DNA from: Ralstonia pickettii
GTDB taxonomy: Bacteria; Pseudomonadota; Gammaproteobacteria; Burkholderiales; Burkholderiaceae
Direction: 5' to 3'
Assembly (NCBI RefSeq): GCF_001699815.1
Contig: NZ_MCGB01000025.1
Coordinates: forward strand, 248,001-312,000
Length of the DNA stretch: 64,000 bases
Shown: piece after piece, positions 40,235 through 49,968 of the stretch
Layout of the letters: each line of letters begins with the position of its first letter
Numbering within the stretch: the stretch's first letter is position 1
Made by a program: the position numbers and the translations under genes
The notes under the pieces: generated by a model
Database searches by the model: none
What the model saw: only the letters and a program-made list of their open reading frames with translations
What the model was told of the DNA's origin: nothing

Positions 40235-40939
40235 TCAGGCTTCGAGCGCTGGGCCATCGATGCGTCTGGCCCAGCTTTCCACCTCGCCACGTGCGAGGCG
40301 GCCTTCCACCAGCTTGCGCCATGAGGGCGTGAGCGGCAGCGTCAGCATCTCGGCCAGCGCCGCACGATCGAGCATGTTGCGGTAAAGCACATCGAGTACA
40401 CGCGCCAGCGGCCAATGCGGCCATGGACGCTCGAACCATTCGAGCATATCGCCCGCGCGCAGCGTGCCACCTTCCAATACCCGGTAATACCAGCCCGTGC
40501 GGCCCGTGTGCTGCACGCGGCGCGCCATGTCGCGCGTGTTGAACCGGTCGTTGAGCTTCCAGCACGGCTGACGGAGTTGCGACACTTCCAGCACCACGCT
40601 GCCCGCACGCAGGCGGTCACCTACGCAGATGTCGGCTTCGGTGATGCCCGTCGTGCTCAGGTTCTCGCCAAACGCGCCGGGCTGTGCGAGCATGGGATGC
40701 GCGCCGATATCCGCCTGCCAACCCGCGTAGTGGTCGAACGGGTAGTGATGGATTGCTTTGTCGGGGCCGCCGTGCACACGCAAATCGCCTTGCTCATCAC
40801 CGACGATGCCGTTGATGCCTACCTCCACCGCATCGTGCACGGGGCGCTTGTCAATGGCGCTGCGCGAGCCTGGGCGGGTGTAGTCGACAGCGCGCCCGGT
40901 GAGGACGGTATCGATGCAGACGGGAGCCGGCAGCGTCAT
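40235..40939 (-). CDS. MOSC domain protein (YiiM-like)
   Basis: A 234-residue protein with the MOSC core including the candidate cofactor cysteine in LRQPCWKLNDRF and the C-terminal three-helix domain typical of YiiM. E. coli YiiM is a molybdenum-cofactor enzyme that reduces N-hydroxylated bases. The ATG at 40939 overlaps the amidotransferase stop by 4 bp, so the pair is translationally coupled. Confidence 0.9.
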   Translation of the reverse strand: MTLPAPVCIDTVLTGRAVDYTRPGSRSAIDKRPVHDAVEVGINGIVGDEQGDLRVHGGPDKAIHHYPFDHYAGWQADIGAHPMLAQPGAFGENLSTTGITEADICVGDRLRAGSVVLEVSQLRQPCWKLNDRFNTRDMARRVQHTGRTGWYYRVLEGGTLRAGDMLEWFERPWPHWPLARVLDVLYRNMLDRAALAEMLTLPLTPSWRKLVEGRLARGEVESWARRIDGPALEA

Positions 40940-41640
40940 GCGGCCTCCGCGCGATCCAGCCAAGCGGTGAAGACCTCTCGCGCGCATTGCGACAGGCGTT
41001 CCGCAACCGCCGGCACCTGCGCGCGGAACGCACGTGGGTCGATGCCCGCTGCGCCGAGTTCCGCCGCATGCCCGATCAGCCAGGCTTCAAGCTCGTCCAG
41101 GTCGGCCTCCAGATGGAATTGCAACCCCAGTGCGTGGTTGCCAATGGCGAAAGCCTGCTCGGCGCAGATTTCAGTGAATGCCAGCCGTTGCGCGCCGGGC
41201 GGTAAGTCGTACTGGTCGCCATGCCAGTGCAGCACCGGCGTGCCGTCGGCCAGCGGCGCGAGCGGTGAGCCTGCGCCTGCGGCCGTGAGCGTGATGGGTG
41301 CAAAGCCGATTTCCTTCACGCCCATCGGCTTGACCGCCGCACCGAGCGCGCGAGCGATCAGCTGGGCGCCCAGGCAGATGCCAAGCAGCGGCTTGCGTGC
41401 GGCCAGCCGCTGCGCAATGGCGGCCGCTTCATCGCGCACGAACGGATACGTTGCATCGTCATACGCGCCGATGGGTCCGCCCAGCACGATCAGCAGATCC
41501 GCATCCACCACGTCGTCGGCCGGCACCGGCTCCACGCCCACGTCCACGGTGCGCACCGTGTAGCCCCTCGCTTCCAGCAGCGGCTGCAGTATGCCGAGAT
41601 GCTCGAACGGAACATGGCGCAGGGCGAGGGCGTTTTTCAT
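40936..41640 (-). CDS. Class I glutamine amidotransferase-like protein
   Basis: A 234-residue stand-alone class I amidotransferase with the nucleophile elbow GICLGAQLIA, LVLGGPIGAYDD-like oxyanion strand and the His-x-Glu pair in LQFHLEADLDELE. Resembles the GMP-synthase-like and YfeJ-type stand-alone proteins. The acceptor is unknown. Upstream of and coupled to the MOSC gene. Confidence 0.9.
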   Translation of the reverse strand: MKNALALRHVPFEHLGILQPLLEARGYTVRTVDVGVEPVPADDVVDADLLIVLGGPIGAYDDATYPFVRDEAAAIAQRLAARKPLLGICLGAQLIARALGAAVKPMGVKEIGFAPITLTAAGAGSPLAPLADGTPVLHWHGDQYDLPPGAQRLAFTEICAEQAFAIGNHALGLQFHLEADLDELEAWLIGHAAELGAAGIDPRAFRAQVPAVAERLSQCAREVFTAWLDRAEAA

Positions 41641-41959
41641 GGCAGTCGATGGCGTTGAGGGCGAGGCTCATTGTGAATGAGGGGCGAGGCGCGCAAAACC
41701 CGTTCGGCTTGCGGGGGATTGTTTCGGGGCATTGGCAGGTTGCTCGACACGCTCGCCGATGGGGTGGTCCGCGCCGCCGGTAGCGAACCTGCTACCGAAC
41801 ACGCCGGCTAAGCGTCGCTTATATCGGTTGTTAGTAACGTGCATTGCACTCCCCACGAAAAACCCGATTCGAGGGGGTGTCAGTCTCGCGTCATCTCATT
41901 GAGATCGTTCTCCACAGAGTGCCGCCTCGGTACCGATAAAAAAGATTCTGGAGGGAGTT
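41641..41959. other. Intergenic region with two inverted repeats, no gene seen
   Basis: This 319-bp stretch separates the amidotransferase gene from the divergent lipoprotein pair. I see no gene-like frame. It contains CGGTAGC...GCTACCG at 41778-41797 (6-nt loop) and the 13-bp palindrome TAAGCG-T-CGCTTA at 41809-41821. The second could be a regulator site. No terminator T run follows either. Confidence 0.5.
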
Positions 41960-42355
41960 GTGCAGAAGCCAATGCTGCATTGGGCTGTGGCGTGCATTGC
42001 CGTGGCTTGCCTGGGCGCGTGCGCGCCGATGGTGTCCACCGCACCAGCCACGCTGGCCAGCGACAACGCGACAGGCCCGTCGCGCATTCAGTTGAAATCT
42101 TCAACGGAGATACGCCTGGAAACTGGCTATACGCGCACGCTTGCGGCCGGCTCCAACTGGCAGCGCGTGGGTACGCTGTCGCAAGGCGCTGTCTATCGCC
42201 CGGTCGGCACGATCTTCACGATTGAAGGCCGCCAGGTCCACGAGGCCTATCTGGTGATCGCCGGTCAACGCCTGGTCGGGTTTTACCTGCCAGGCGAGCA
42301 GGCGTACTCCCCGCTTTCTACCGCTGTATCCATCACAACAGGAGAATCACAATGA
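41960..42355 (+). CDS. Predicted lipoprotein of unknown function
   Basis: A 131-residue protein. GTG start at 41960 with GGAGGGAG 3 nt upstream. Signal peptide with lipobox LGAC (Cys21). The mature part is small, beta-rich in appearance and has IEGRQVHEAYLVI and VGFYLPGEQAYSPL. No family recognised. It overlaps the DUF2846 gene by 4 bp, so both are made together, perhaps as an envelope pair. Confidence 0.82.
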   Translation: MQKPMLHWAVACIAVACLGACAPMVSTAPATLASDNATGPSRIQLKSSTEIRLETGYTRTLAAGSNWQRVGTLSQGAVYRPVGTIFTIEGRQVHEAYLVIAGQRLVGFYLPGEQAYSPLSTAVSITTGESQ

Positions 42356-42810
42356 AGGGAGTTTTGCGCGCATTGGCTTCGGCCATCGGTGTCACGGTTC
42401 TGATGGCGGGTTGCGCGTCGGGCGTGAAGTATTCCGAAATGGCTTCGTCGATTCCGACGCTCAAGCAGGATCAAGGGCGCGTGTACTTCTTCCGCTCGTC
42501 GTCGCTGATCGGCGCGGCACTGCAGCCGGACATCAAGCTGAACAGCGAAGTGATTGGCCAATCCAAACCGGGCGGCTTCTTCTTCGTTGACCGTCCGGCT
42601 GGCAAGTATGTCGTGTCAACAGCCACCGAGACCGAGAAGACGCTGAGCTTCGCACTGGACGCCGGTGAGACAAAGTACGTGCGCACGTCGCCGTCGCTGG
42701 GTCTGATTGTCGGCCGCGTGGTGCCCGAGCTTGAAACGCCGGAAAAGGCGCAGGCCGAACTGCCCTCGTTGAGCTTCGCGCCCAACGAGCCGCCGGTTGC
42801 CAAGAAGTAA
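42352..42810 (+). CDS. DUF2846 lipoprotein
   Basis: A 152-residue protein with a lipobox MAGC (Cys21) and the DUF2846 pattern: GRVYFFRSSSLIGAALQP and the later RPAGKYVVSTATE segment. Predicted outer-membrane or periplasmic anchored lipoprotein of unknown function. It starts in the stop of the preceding lipoprotein gene and ends before a strong terminator. Confidence 0.88.
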   Translation: MKGVLRALASAIGVTVLMAGCASGVKYSEMASSIPTLKQDQGRVYFFRSSSLIGAALQPDIKLNSEVIGQSKPGGFFFVDRPAGKYVVSTATETEKTLSFALDAGETKYVRTSPSLGLIVGRVVPELETPEKAQAELPSLSFAPNEPPVAKK

Positions 42811-42823
42811 GCTCCGAGACGTG

Positions 42824-42850
42824 AAAAAGCCCGCATAAAGCGGGCTTTTT
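42824..42850. terminator. Bidirectional Rho-independent terminator
   Basis: AAAAAGCCCGC at 42824-42834 pairs with GCGGGCTTTTT at 42840-42850 around ATAAA. It ends the lipoprotein pair and, from the other strand, suhB. Confidence 0.9.
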
Positions 42851-42878
42851 GTTGGCGGCTACTGGCGCAGCGCCGCAA

Positions 42879-43691
42879 TCAAGCTTCAGCCTTCGACCGC
42901 GAGAACGGCGAGGTGATCTTGATCATCTGCACGAAAGCCTTCGGGTTGCCGGCCAGGATTTCACCTTGGTCCAGATAGCCCGATTCGCCGGTGTAGTTGC
43001 CCACCAGGCCACCCGATTCCGTCACGAGCAGCGAGCCTGCGGCCATGTCCCACTTGCTCAGGCCTTGCTCGAAGAAGCCGTCGAGGCGGCCGCAGGCGAC
43101 GTAGGCGAGGTCCAGCGCGGCAGCGCCTGGGCGACGCAGGCCGGCGCAGTTTTCCGTCATGGTCGCAAACAGGCGGGTGTAGTCGTACAGGCCTTCCAGA
43201 TCGCGGTAGGGGAAGCCCGTGCCGATCAGGCAGTCAGCCAGCTTGTCGCGGCGCGTGACGCGGATACGGCGGTTGTTCAAAAACGCGCCGGCGCCCTTGG
43301 AGGCGGTGAAGAGTTCGTCGCGCGTCGGGTCGTACACCACGGCCTGCGTGACGACGCCACGCTGCATCAGCGCGATCGACACACCATATTGCGGAAAGCC
43401 GTGGATGAAGTTGGTCGTGCCGTCCAGCGGGTCGATCACCCAGACGTTTTCGCTGGCGGTTTCGCCGTCGGCCCAGGATTGGCCTGACTCTTCCGCTAGA
43501 ATCGCGTGATCGGGGTAGGCAGTCTTGATGACTTCGATGATCGCCGCTTCCGCTGCACGATCGACTTCGGTGACGAAATCGTTGTGTTGTTTGCGCTCGG
43601 TGCGCAGGCTATCAACGTCGAAGGACGCGCGGTTGATGACGGTGCCGGCCTTGCGAGCAGCCCGGACGGCGATATTGAGCATCGGATGCAT
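42879..43691 (-). CDS. suhB: Inositol monophosphatase family protein SuhB
   Basis: A 270-residue Mg2+-dependent phosphatase with the metal motifs [18 protein letters not shown] and [11 protein letters not shown]. coli SuhB is also a subunit of rRNA transcription antitermination complexes. Length normal. It diverges from trmJ; both face 171 bp of shared upstream sequence. Confidence 0.95.
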   Translation of the reverse strand: MHPMLNIAVRAARKAGTVINRASFDVDSLRTERKQHNDFVTEVDRAAEAAIIEVIKTAYPDHAILAEESGQSWADGETASENVWVIDPLDGTTNFIHGFPQYGVSIALMQRGVVTQAVVYDPTRDELFTASKGAGAFLNNRRIRVTRRDKLADCLIGTGFPYRDLEGLYDYTRLFATMTENCAGLRRPGAAALDLAYVACGRLDGFFEQGLSKWDMAAGSLLVTESGGLVGNYTGESGYLDQGEILAGNPKAFVQMIKITSPFSRSKAEA

Positions 43692-43862
43692 GTGGGATCT
43701 CCGCGCCTGACGCGCCGATTTTTCGGAAGCGGCCGCAGGCGAAACAACACAACGAATTGTAGAAGAACGAGCGGCGGGCCAATCTTGCGATCCTGCCCGC
43801 CGTCAAAAGAGTGGCCGTATTGTATATGAACCCCGCCCCCCGGCGCCCCGCGAATTGCGCCA

Positions 43863-44711
43863 ATGAGCACACCGAACACCACACCCGCCGACCCGGAAAT
43901 CCTGCGCCAGCAAGCCACGCGGTGCCGCTTCGTGCTGGTCGAGACCAGTCACCCGGGCAATGTCGGCTCCACGGCACGTGCGCTCAAGACCATGGGGTTT
44001 GGCGAGCCCGGTAGCTTCGTGCTCGTCCGCCCGCGCGAGGCCGACGCAAAGCGCCACGCTGATGCCGTTGCCATGGCAAGTGGCGCCGATGACGTGCTGG
44101 CCGCCGCCCGCGTCGTCGACGACATTGGCGAGGCGTTGGCCGGTGCCTCGCTCACGATTGCGCTGACGGCCCGCCCGCGCGAATTCGGTCCGCGCCGCAT
44201 CGGCCCGCGTGCTGCGGCAGAAGAAGTGGCCGCATTGCTGGCCGCGCCGGACGCCACCGTCGCCTTCGTCTTCGGCAACGAGCGATTCGGCTTGCCCAAC
44301 GAGGTGGTGGAGCGCTGCCACGTCGTCACGCACATTCCAGCCAACCCGGCGTATGCCTCGCTGAACCTGTCGCAGGCCGTGCAGTTGATTGCGTACGAGG
44401 TGCGCATGGCGCTGCTGGCCGGCACCGGCACGGGCGACACGCGCATGGAAGGCGTCGGCTTTGTCGGCGAGCCGGCCACGGCCGAGCAGATCGACGGGAT
44501 GTTCGAACATCTGGAGCAGGGCTTGGTCGAGATCGGCTTTCTCGACCCGGCCCAGCCGAAAAAGCTGATGCCGCGCCTGCGACGTCTGTTCGCCCGCACG
44601 CAGCTGGAGACCGAAGAGGTCAACATCCTGCGCGGCATCGCCAAGCGCATGCTCGGCCGCCGTGCCGAAGCCACCACGCCGCCCACCGGCGCCGCCGACG
44701 ACTGTCGCTGA
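43863..44711 (+). CDS. trmJ: tRNA (cytidine/uridine-32-2'-O)-methyltransferase TrmJ
   Basis: SPOUT-class methyltransferase acting on position 32 of certain tRNAs. The 282-residue product has VLVETSHPGNVGSTARALKT at the start, the knot motifs VFGNERFGLPNEV and ANPAYASLNLSQAVQL, and a C-terminal helical extension. Longer than typical by the divergent tail. It lies upstream of cysE, a known linkage. Confidence 0.94.
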   Translation: MSTPNTTPADPEILRQQATRCRFVLVETSHPGNVGSTARALKTMGFGEPGSFVLVRPREADAKRHADAVAMASGADDVLAAARVVDDIGEALAGASLTIALTARPREFGPRRIGPRAAAEEVAALLAAPDATVAFVFGNERFGLPNEVVERCHVVTHIPANPAYASLNLSQAVQLIAYEVRMALLAGTGTGDTRMEGVGFVGEPATAEQIDGMFEHLEQGLVEIGFLDPAQPKKLMPRLRRLFARTQLETEEVNILRGIAKRMLGRRAEATTPPTGAADDCR

Positions 44712-44791
44712 TCGCCCAGAAAGCCGCCTCCTGGCTGATCCAGCAGGGCGGCATTTCCTGCATGTCTGGTTAAAACCCTTGCCGCAGCGCG

Positions 44792-44808
44792 GTAAGGCAA
44801 TGCCTTAC
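44792..44808. promoter_or_regulatory. 17-bp palindrome upstream of cysE, operator candidate
   Basis: GTAAGGCA at 44792-44799 and TGCCTTAC at 44801-44808 are perfect inverted halves around one central A. The site lies 52 bp before the cysE ATG, upstream of an AT-rich segment with TATAGA (44831-44836) that may be the -10. There is no loop large enough for a hairpin, which favours a protein-binding site. Confidence 0.45.
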
Positions 44809-44859
44809 ACTGCCCTCAGCGCATCGCGCATATAGATATAACAATCTACACACCTCAAG

Positions 44860-45606
44860 ATGTTCACACGCATTCGCGAAGATATCGGCGCCATCATGGA
44901 GCGAGACCCGGCTGCGCGCAGCCGCTGGGAAGTGCTGACCTGCTACCCAGGTCTGCACGCCATCATCGTCCATCGGGTCGCGCATGCGTGTTGGCACGGC
45001 GGCTTCCGGTGGCTGGGGCGCTGGTTCTCGCACCTCGGGCGCTTTCTCACCGGCATCGAGATTCATCCCGGCGCGACGGTCGGCCGGCGCGTGTTCATCG
45101 ACCACGGCATGGGTGTCGTGATTGGCGAGACGGCCGAGATCGGTGACGACTGCACGATCTACCAAGGTGTCACGCTCGGAGGCACGTCGCTCTACAAGGG
45201 CGCCAAGCGGCATCCGACGCTCGGCAAGGGCGTGGTGGTGAGCGCGGGCGCCAAGGTGCTTGGCGGCTTTGTCATCGGGGATGGAGCGCGCGTTGGCTCC
45301 AACGCGGTCGTGCTCAAGCCGGTACCGCCGGGTGCTACGGCGGTTGGCATTCCGGCGCGCATCATCGAACGCGATGTGGCCACCGAAGCCCAGTCTGCGC
45401 TGAAGCAGGAGTTTTCCGCCTACGGCATCACGCCGGATGCGGACGATCCGGTATCGCTGGCACTCAAGCGGCTGATCGACCACAGCGAGCTTCAGCAGGA
45501 GCGTATCGAGTCGATTCTTTCTGCGCTGGATCGCCTGGGCGCGCACCTGGAAAACTCGCCGAACGATCCGTTCGATGCGAGCGAGCTGAAGCGGATGCTC
45601 AAGTAA
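44860..45606 (+). CDS. cysE: Serine O-acetyltransferase
   Basis: Acetylates serine as the first step of cysteine synthesis. The 248-residue product has the N-terminal helical domain and a left-handed beta-helix ([23 protein letters not shown] region, about 65-170). Its tail beyond residue 175 is longer than the minimal form and ends ELKRMLK, without the Ile that in E. coli binds CysK. A palindrome upstream suggests regulation. Confidence 0.95.
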   Translation: MFTRIREDIGAIMERDPAARSRWEVLTCYPGLHAIIVHRVAHACWHGGFRWLGRWFSHLGRFLTGIEIHPGATVGRRVFIDHGMGVVIGETAEIGDDCTIYQGVTLGGTSLYKGAKRHPTLGKGVVVSAGAKVLGGFVIGDGARVGSNAVVLKPVPPGATAVGIPARIIERDVATEAQSALKQEFSAYGITPDADDPVSLALKRLIDHSELQQERIESILSALDRLGAHLENSPNDPFDASELKRMLK

Positions 45607-45628
45607 GCAAAGGGCCGGTGGCGACGGC

Positions 45629-46447
45629 TTATGTCGTCACTTGCTCGACCGTCAGCGTGCCGTCTTGCAGTTTGAGGAAACTGCCGCGCGGGTGTGCTTG
45701 ATCGAAATCCCAGTCGGAAAGTACCCAGCGGCTGCCGCTCGGCTCGTGATGCAATTGCGGGCGGTGCGTGTGGCCGTGGATGAGCGTGGACGTATTGGAT
45801 GCCTTGAGCAGCGCGTCCACCGCATCAGGTGCGACGTCGCCCATCATCGCAGCGGCGCGGGGTTCGCCGGCAACATTGGCGGACATGGCGCGGCCAGCTT
45901 CGCTTTCTGCGCGCATCTTCTGCGCGATCTTCAGCCGCCAGCGCAGCGGCATCGTCAGGAATATCCGCTGCACCCAGCGCTTGCGCGTCCAGTGGCGAAA
46001 GCGCATGTAGGCCGCGTCGCGCGTGCAGAGGGCGTCGCCGTGGGCAAGCACGATGCGCTGGCCATCATCCGCTTCCAGCACGGTGGGATCAGGTAGCAGC
46101 GTAGCGTGCGCGGCATTCAAGAAACGCTTGCCGAGCAGGAAGTCGCGATTGCCGTGCATGAACAGCACGCGCGTGCCGGCCACTGAAAGCTCTGCGAGCA
46201 GGCTGGCGATGTGCTGGTGGAACGGATCAGCCAACTCTTCATCGCCGACCCAGTATTCAAAGAAGTCACCCAGGATGACGAGCGTGCGTGCCTCGCGGGC
46301 GCGCGTGCGCAGGAAGCGCTCGAACGCAGCGGCGGTGGCCGGCATGCTGGCCGTGAGGTGCAGATCCGAAATAAAAAACACCGGCCCGGAAACCCGGACC
46401 GGTGTCTTCAGCGCGGAGGCCTGTGCGGCGTGCGCTGCGTCGATCAT
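45629..46447 (-). CDS. lpxH: UDP-2,3-diacylglucosamine diphosphatase
   Basis: Lipid A pathway enzyme that cleaves UDP-2,3-diacylglucosamine to lipid X. The 272-residue product carries the calcineurin-like metal motifs [30 protein letters not shown] and HGHTHRP. It has about 20 extra N-terminal residues. It overlaps the ppiB gene by 4 bp. Confidence 0.95.
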   Translation of the reverse strand: MIDAAHAAQASALKTPVRVSGPVFFISDLHLTASMPATAAAFERFLRTRAREARTLVILGDFFEYWVGDEELADPFHQHIASLLAELSVAGTRVLFMHGNRDFLLGKRFLNAAHATLLPDPTVLEADDGQRIVLAHGDALCTRDAAYMRFRHWTRKRWVQRIFLTMPLRWRLKIAQKMRAESEAGRAMSANVAGEPRAAAMMGDVAPDAVDALLKASNTSTLIHGHTHRPQLHHEPSGSRWVLSDWDFDQAHPRGSFLKLQDGTLTVEQVTT

Positions 46448-46950
46448 TCGATCACTTCGGCGCTTTCGATGATCACGTCTTCCATCGGCACGTCCTGGTG
46501 GAAGCCGCGGTTGCCCGTGCGCACCGAGCGGATTTTGTCGACCACATCCATGCCTTCGGTCACTTTGCCGAACACGGCGTAGCCCCAGCCTTGCGGCGTC
46601 GGCGAGGTGTGGTTCAGGAAGTCGTTGTCGACCGTGTTGATGAAGAACTGCGCCGTGGCCGAGTGCGGGTCGTTGGTGCGAGCCATGGCAATGGTGCCGC
46701 GCTCGTTCTTCAGTCCGTTGTTGGCTTCGTTGTCGATCGGCGCCTTGGTGGGCTTCTGGCTCATCTTCTCGCCCGGCTCGAATCCGCCGCCCTGGATCAT
46801 GAAGCCCTTGATGACGCGGTGGAACACCGTGCCGTTGTAGTGGCCATCCTTCACATAGGCGACGAAGTTGGCAACCGACTTGGGTGCCTTCTCAGCGTCC
46901 AGGGCCAGGGTGATGTCGCCGTGGTTGGTGTGCAGCTTGACTTGGGTCAT
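46444..46950 (-). CDS. ppiB: Cytoplasmic cyclophilin-type peptidyl-prolyl isomerase B
   Basis: A 168-residue cyclophilin without signal peptide. Hallmarks are [31 protein letters not shown] and the C-terminal [13 protein letters not shown]. Its stop overlaps the lpxH start, and it lies 30 bp after ppiA on the same strand, forming ppiA-ppiB-lpxH. Confidence 0.96.
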   Translation of the reverse strand: MTQVKLHTNHGDITLALDAEKAPKSVANFVAYVKDGHYNGTVFHRVIKGFMIQGGGFEPGEKMSQKPTKAPIDNEANNGLKNERGTIAMARTNDPHSATAQFFINTVDNDFLNHTSPTPQGWGYAVFGKVTEGMDVVDKIRSVRTGNRGFHQDVPMEDVIIESAEVIE

Positions 46951-46980
46951 GGTGAATTCCTTGGGTGGGGCAAAAATGCG

Positions 46981-47562
46981 TTACTTGGAGACGACGGTGG
47001 CCGATTCAATCACGATCGGCTTCACGGGCACGTTCTGGTGCGGGAACTTGGTGGTGGTTTCCACCGCCTTTATCTTGTCGATGGTGTCAGTGCCGTCAAC
47101 CACCTTGCCGAAGACGGTATAGCCGTAACCGTCCTGACCAGGGTAGTTCAGCATGTTGTTGTCGACCACGTTCACATAGAACTGCGCCGTGGCGGAGTTC
47201 GGGTCCATGGTGCGTGCCATGGCGATCGTGTACTTGTCGTTCTTCAGGCCGTTCTTCGATTCGATCTCGACCGGCGGGCGCGTGTCCTTCTGTTTCATGT
47301 CGGGCGTGAAGCCGCCGCCCTGGATCATGAAGCCGTCCATCACGCGGTGGAAAATCGTGCCCTTGTAGAAGCCGTCCTTCACGTACTGCAGGAAGTTGGC
47401 GACCGTCTTGGGCGCCTTGTCCGGATACACCTCAACGGTGAAGTTACCCATCGATGTCTTGAACTGGATGCGCGGCGCGGACGCGGTGGCTGCCGTGGCT
47501 GCGGTGGCGGTTACGGCCAGTGCACACACGAGCCCGGCAAAGAGGGAGCGAATACGGAGCAT
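46981..47562 (-). CDS. ppiA: Periplasmic cyclophilin-type peptidyl-prolyl isomerase A
   Basis: A 193-residue cyclophilin with a signal peptide (cleavage near ATASA, residue 28) and the catalytic FHRVMDGFMIQGG and TAQFYVNVVD. Nearly parallel in sequence to its neighbour ppiB, so likely a tandem duplication with one copy exported. First or second gene of a run with ppiB and lpxH. Confidence 0.95.
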   Translation of the reverse strand: MLRIRSLFAGLVCALAVTATAATAATASAPRIQFKTSMGNFTVEVYPDKAPKTVANFLQYVKDGFYKGTIFHRVMDGFMIQGGGFTPDMKQKDTRPPVEIESKNGLKNDKYTIAMARTMDPNSATAQFYVNVVDNNMLNYPGQDGYGYTVFGKVVDGTDTIDKIKAVETTTKFPHQNVPVKPIVIESATVVSK

Positions 47563-47614
47563 GGTCAGGAAGAGAGAGCTTGTGGGTGGGAAAGCAGGAT
47601 CGGGCCGCGTCTTC

Positions 47615-48265
47615 TTATTGACGCTTCGCCGGCTTGGCAGTCACACCGCTGGCTGCAGGCAGCGTGGTCGTGACAGGTTTGGTGGCAGGGTGCACGCCCG
47701 GCAGGTCGGGCAGGGCATCCAGACGTGCCCGGGCGGTGGCGTTCTTGGGGTTCAGCTTGATCGCGCTCTGGTACGACTGCGCGGCCAGGCGGACGTAGAC
47801 ATCGCCAAGATTGAATTGCGCCAGCGCATTTTCCGGTGCCACGCGGTTCGCCATGATCAGGCTGTCGCGGGCACGGAGCAGCTCACCGCGCTCGGCATAC
47901 AACGCAGCCAGGTTGATGTATGGCTCGGGCAGTTCCGGGAAATCCTGTGTCATCTGGCTGAAGGCCACGATGGCGTCGTCCGCGCGGCCCAGGCCGGCAA
48001 GTGCAACACCGCGCTGGAAGCGTGCCTGCGCGTTGCGCGGCTGGGAGGCGACGTCCTTGTCCAGCTCTGTCAGCGCCTCGGCGTATTGCTTCTTGGTCAA
48101 CGCGTCGTCGATGCGCTTCTGGCGCGCGACCTGCGGCGCTTGCTGCGTGCTGGGCATCAAATCGGCCGGCAAGGCAAAGCCGGCGGTCTGGGCGAAGGCC
48201 GGTGCCGCCGACATGGCAAGCAGGCAAGCCAGGGTTGCAGCGGTCTGACGCAGCGGTCTGTTCAT
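47615..48265 (-). CDS. Secreted tetratricopeptide-repeat protein
   Basis: A 216-residue protein with a signal peptide (MNRPLRQTAATLACLLAMSA, cleavage near AFAQ) and two to three TPR-like units (about 75-165: AEALTELDKDVASQP, ARFQRGVALAGLGRADDA, INLAALYAERGELLRARD). The tail is Ala/Pro/Lys-rich. Partner unknown. The ATG at 48265 is chosen; TATAAC (48277-48282, minus strand) is the candidate -10 just upstream. It lies 52 bp before ppiA and may share its transcript. Confidence 0.88.
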   Translation of the reverse strand: MNRPLRQTAATLACLLAMSAAPAFAQTAGFALPADLMPSTQQAPQVARQKRIDDALTKKQYAEALTELDKDVASQPRNAQARFQRGVALAGLGRADDAIVAFSQMTQDFPELPEPYINLAALYAERGELLRARDSLIMANRVAPENALAQFNLGDVYVRLAAQSYQSAIKLNPKNATARARLDALPDLPGVHPATKPVTTTLPAASGVTAKPAKRQ

Positions 48266-48518
48266 GAGAATCGGTTCCGTTATACTCCGCCGCATTCTAA
48301 CAAACCGTCTTTGTGCGCAGCAGCGGCCGTGCGCGCCAGGAAAGGTTCTTGACGGGGAGCATGCCTCACGCACTGGCAGGCCGCCCTGTCAGCGCAGTTC
48401 CGGTAAGATATGCCGCTAGTTTTGCAGGCGCCGTGCCGGCGCCGATTGCCTCCAATTTAGTCCGCCCGCAACGTTGTACCTCGCATGCGCGGCGCGCTGA
48501 GTCTCCCGACACCGCTTC

Positions 48519-49910
48519 ATGGAATCACTCAAGATCTACAACACGCTCGCGCGTGAGAAACAGACGTTCGTCCCCATCGAGCCCGGCCGCGTGCGCATGT
48601 ACGTGTGTGGCATGACGGTGTACGACTACTGTCACGTCGGGCATGCGCGGGTCATGGTGGTGTTCGACATGGTGCAGCGTTGGCTGCGCGCGGCCGGTTA
48701 CGACGTCACCTACGTGCGCAACATCACCGACATCGACGACAAGATCATCAAGCGTGCGGTCGAGAACGGCGAGACGATGAGTGCGCTGACGGGCCGCTTC
48801 ATCGCTGCCATGCACGAAGACGCCGATGCGCTTGGCGTGCAGCGCCCGGACCACGAACCCCGCGCCACCGAATACGTGCCGCAGATGCTGAGCATGATCG
48901 GCAGGCTGCAGACGAACGGCCTCGCCTATCAGGCGACCGACGGCGATGTGAACTACGCGGTGCGCAAATTCCCCGGTTACGGCAAGCTGTCCGGCAAGTC
49001 GCTCGAAGACCTGCGCGCCGGCGAGCGCGTGGCGGCCAATGATGCCAAGCAGGACCCGCTCGACTTCGTGCTGTGGAAATCCGCCAAGGCCGACGAACCG
49101 GCTGAATCGCGCTGGGCGTCGCCGTGGGGCGAGGGCCGTCCGGGCTGGCATATCGAATGCTCGGCGATGAGCTGCGAGCTGCTGGGCGAGCATTTCGATC
49201 TGCACGGTGGCGGCGCCGATCTGCAGTTCCCGCATCACGAGAATGAAATTGCGCAGTCCGAAGGGGCGACCGGCAAGACGTTCGTCAACATGTGGATGCA
49301 CAACGGCTTCGTCCGTGTGAATGACGAGAAGATGTCGAAATCGCTCGGCAACTTCTTCACCATCCGTGACGTGCTGAAAGTGTACGACGCGGAAGTCGTG
49401 CGTTTCTTCATCCTGCGCTCGCACTATCGCAGTGACCTGAATTACAGCGACGCCCACCTCGACGACGCGCGCCATGCGCTCACGCGCCTGTACACCGCGC
49501 TCAAGGATGTGCCGGCGGCGGTGGGTGCAAAACCCGACTGGAGCGAGTCGCATGGCAAGCGCTTCCTCGAAGCGATGAACGACGACTTCAATACGCCGGT
49601 CGCCGTGTCGGTGTTGTTTGAACTCGCGAGCGAAGTGAACAAAACGCGCTCGCCCGAACTGGCCAGCCAACTGGCTGCGCTGGCCGGCGTGATCGGCCTG
49701 CTCGGCCGCGATCCGCATGTGTTCCTGCAGGGCGGTGTGTCGGCCGATGGTGTGGACGCGGCAGAAGTGGAAGCGCGTATCGAAGAGCGCCGCGCCGCCA
49801 AGGCTGCCCGCGATTTTGCCCGCGCTGATGCCATCCGTGCCGATCTGCTGGCCGCCGGCATTGTCCTCGAAGACAAACCGGGTGGCCTGACCGAGTGGAG
49901 ACGCGCATGA
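48519..49910 (+). CDS. cysS: Cysteine-tRNA ligase
   Basis: Charges tRNA-Cys. The 463-residue class I synthetase has the zinc cysteine and HVGHAR (HIGH motif) at about residues 29-42, and KMSKSLGN near 270. Full length. Divergent from the TPR gene across a 253-bp gap that contains a GGCGCC-rich hairpin (48427-48443). Its stop overlaps an ATGA that probably once started the glycosylase gene. Confidence 0.97.
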   Translation: MESLKIYNTLAREKQTFVPIEPGRVRMYVCGMTVYDYCHVGHARVMVVFDMVQRWLRAAGYDVTYVRNITDIDDKIIKRAVENGETMSALTGRFIAAMHEDADALGVQRPDHEPRATEYVPQMLSMIGRLQTNGLAYQATDGDVNYAVRKFPGYGKLSGKSLEDLRAGERVAANDAKQDPLDFVLWKSAKADEPAESRWASPWGEGRPGWHIECSAMSCELLGEHFDLHGGGADLQFPHHENEIAQSEGATGKTFVNMWMHNGFVRVNDEKMSKSLGNFFTIRDVLKVYDAEVVRFFILRSHYRSDLNYSDAHLDDARHALTRLYTALKDVPAAVGAKPDWSESHGKRFLEAMNDDFNTPVAVSVLFELASEVNKTRSPELASQLAALAGVIGLLGRDPHVFLQGGVSADGVDAAEVEARIEERRAAKAARDFARADAIRADLLAAGIVLEDKPGGLTEWRRA

Positions 49911-49968
49911 GCGCGGTGGCCAAGAAAGCCAACGTAGGACGCAGCACCGCTGCCAAGAAGCGCCGGCG

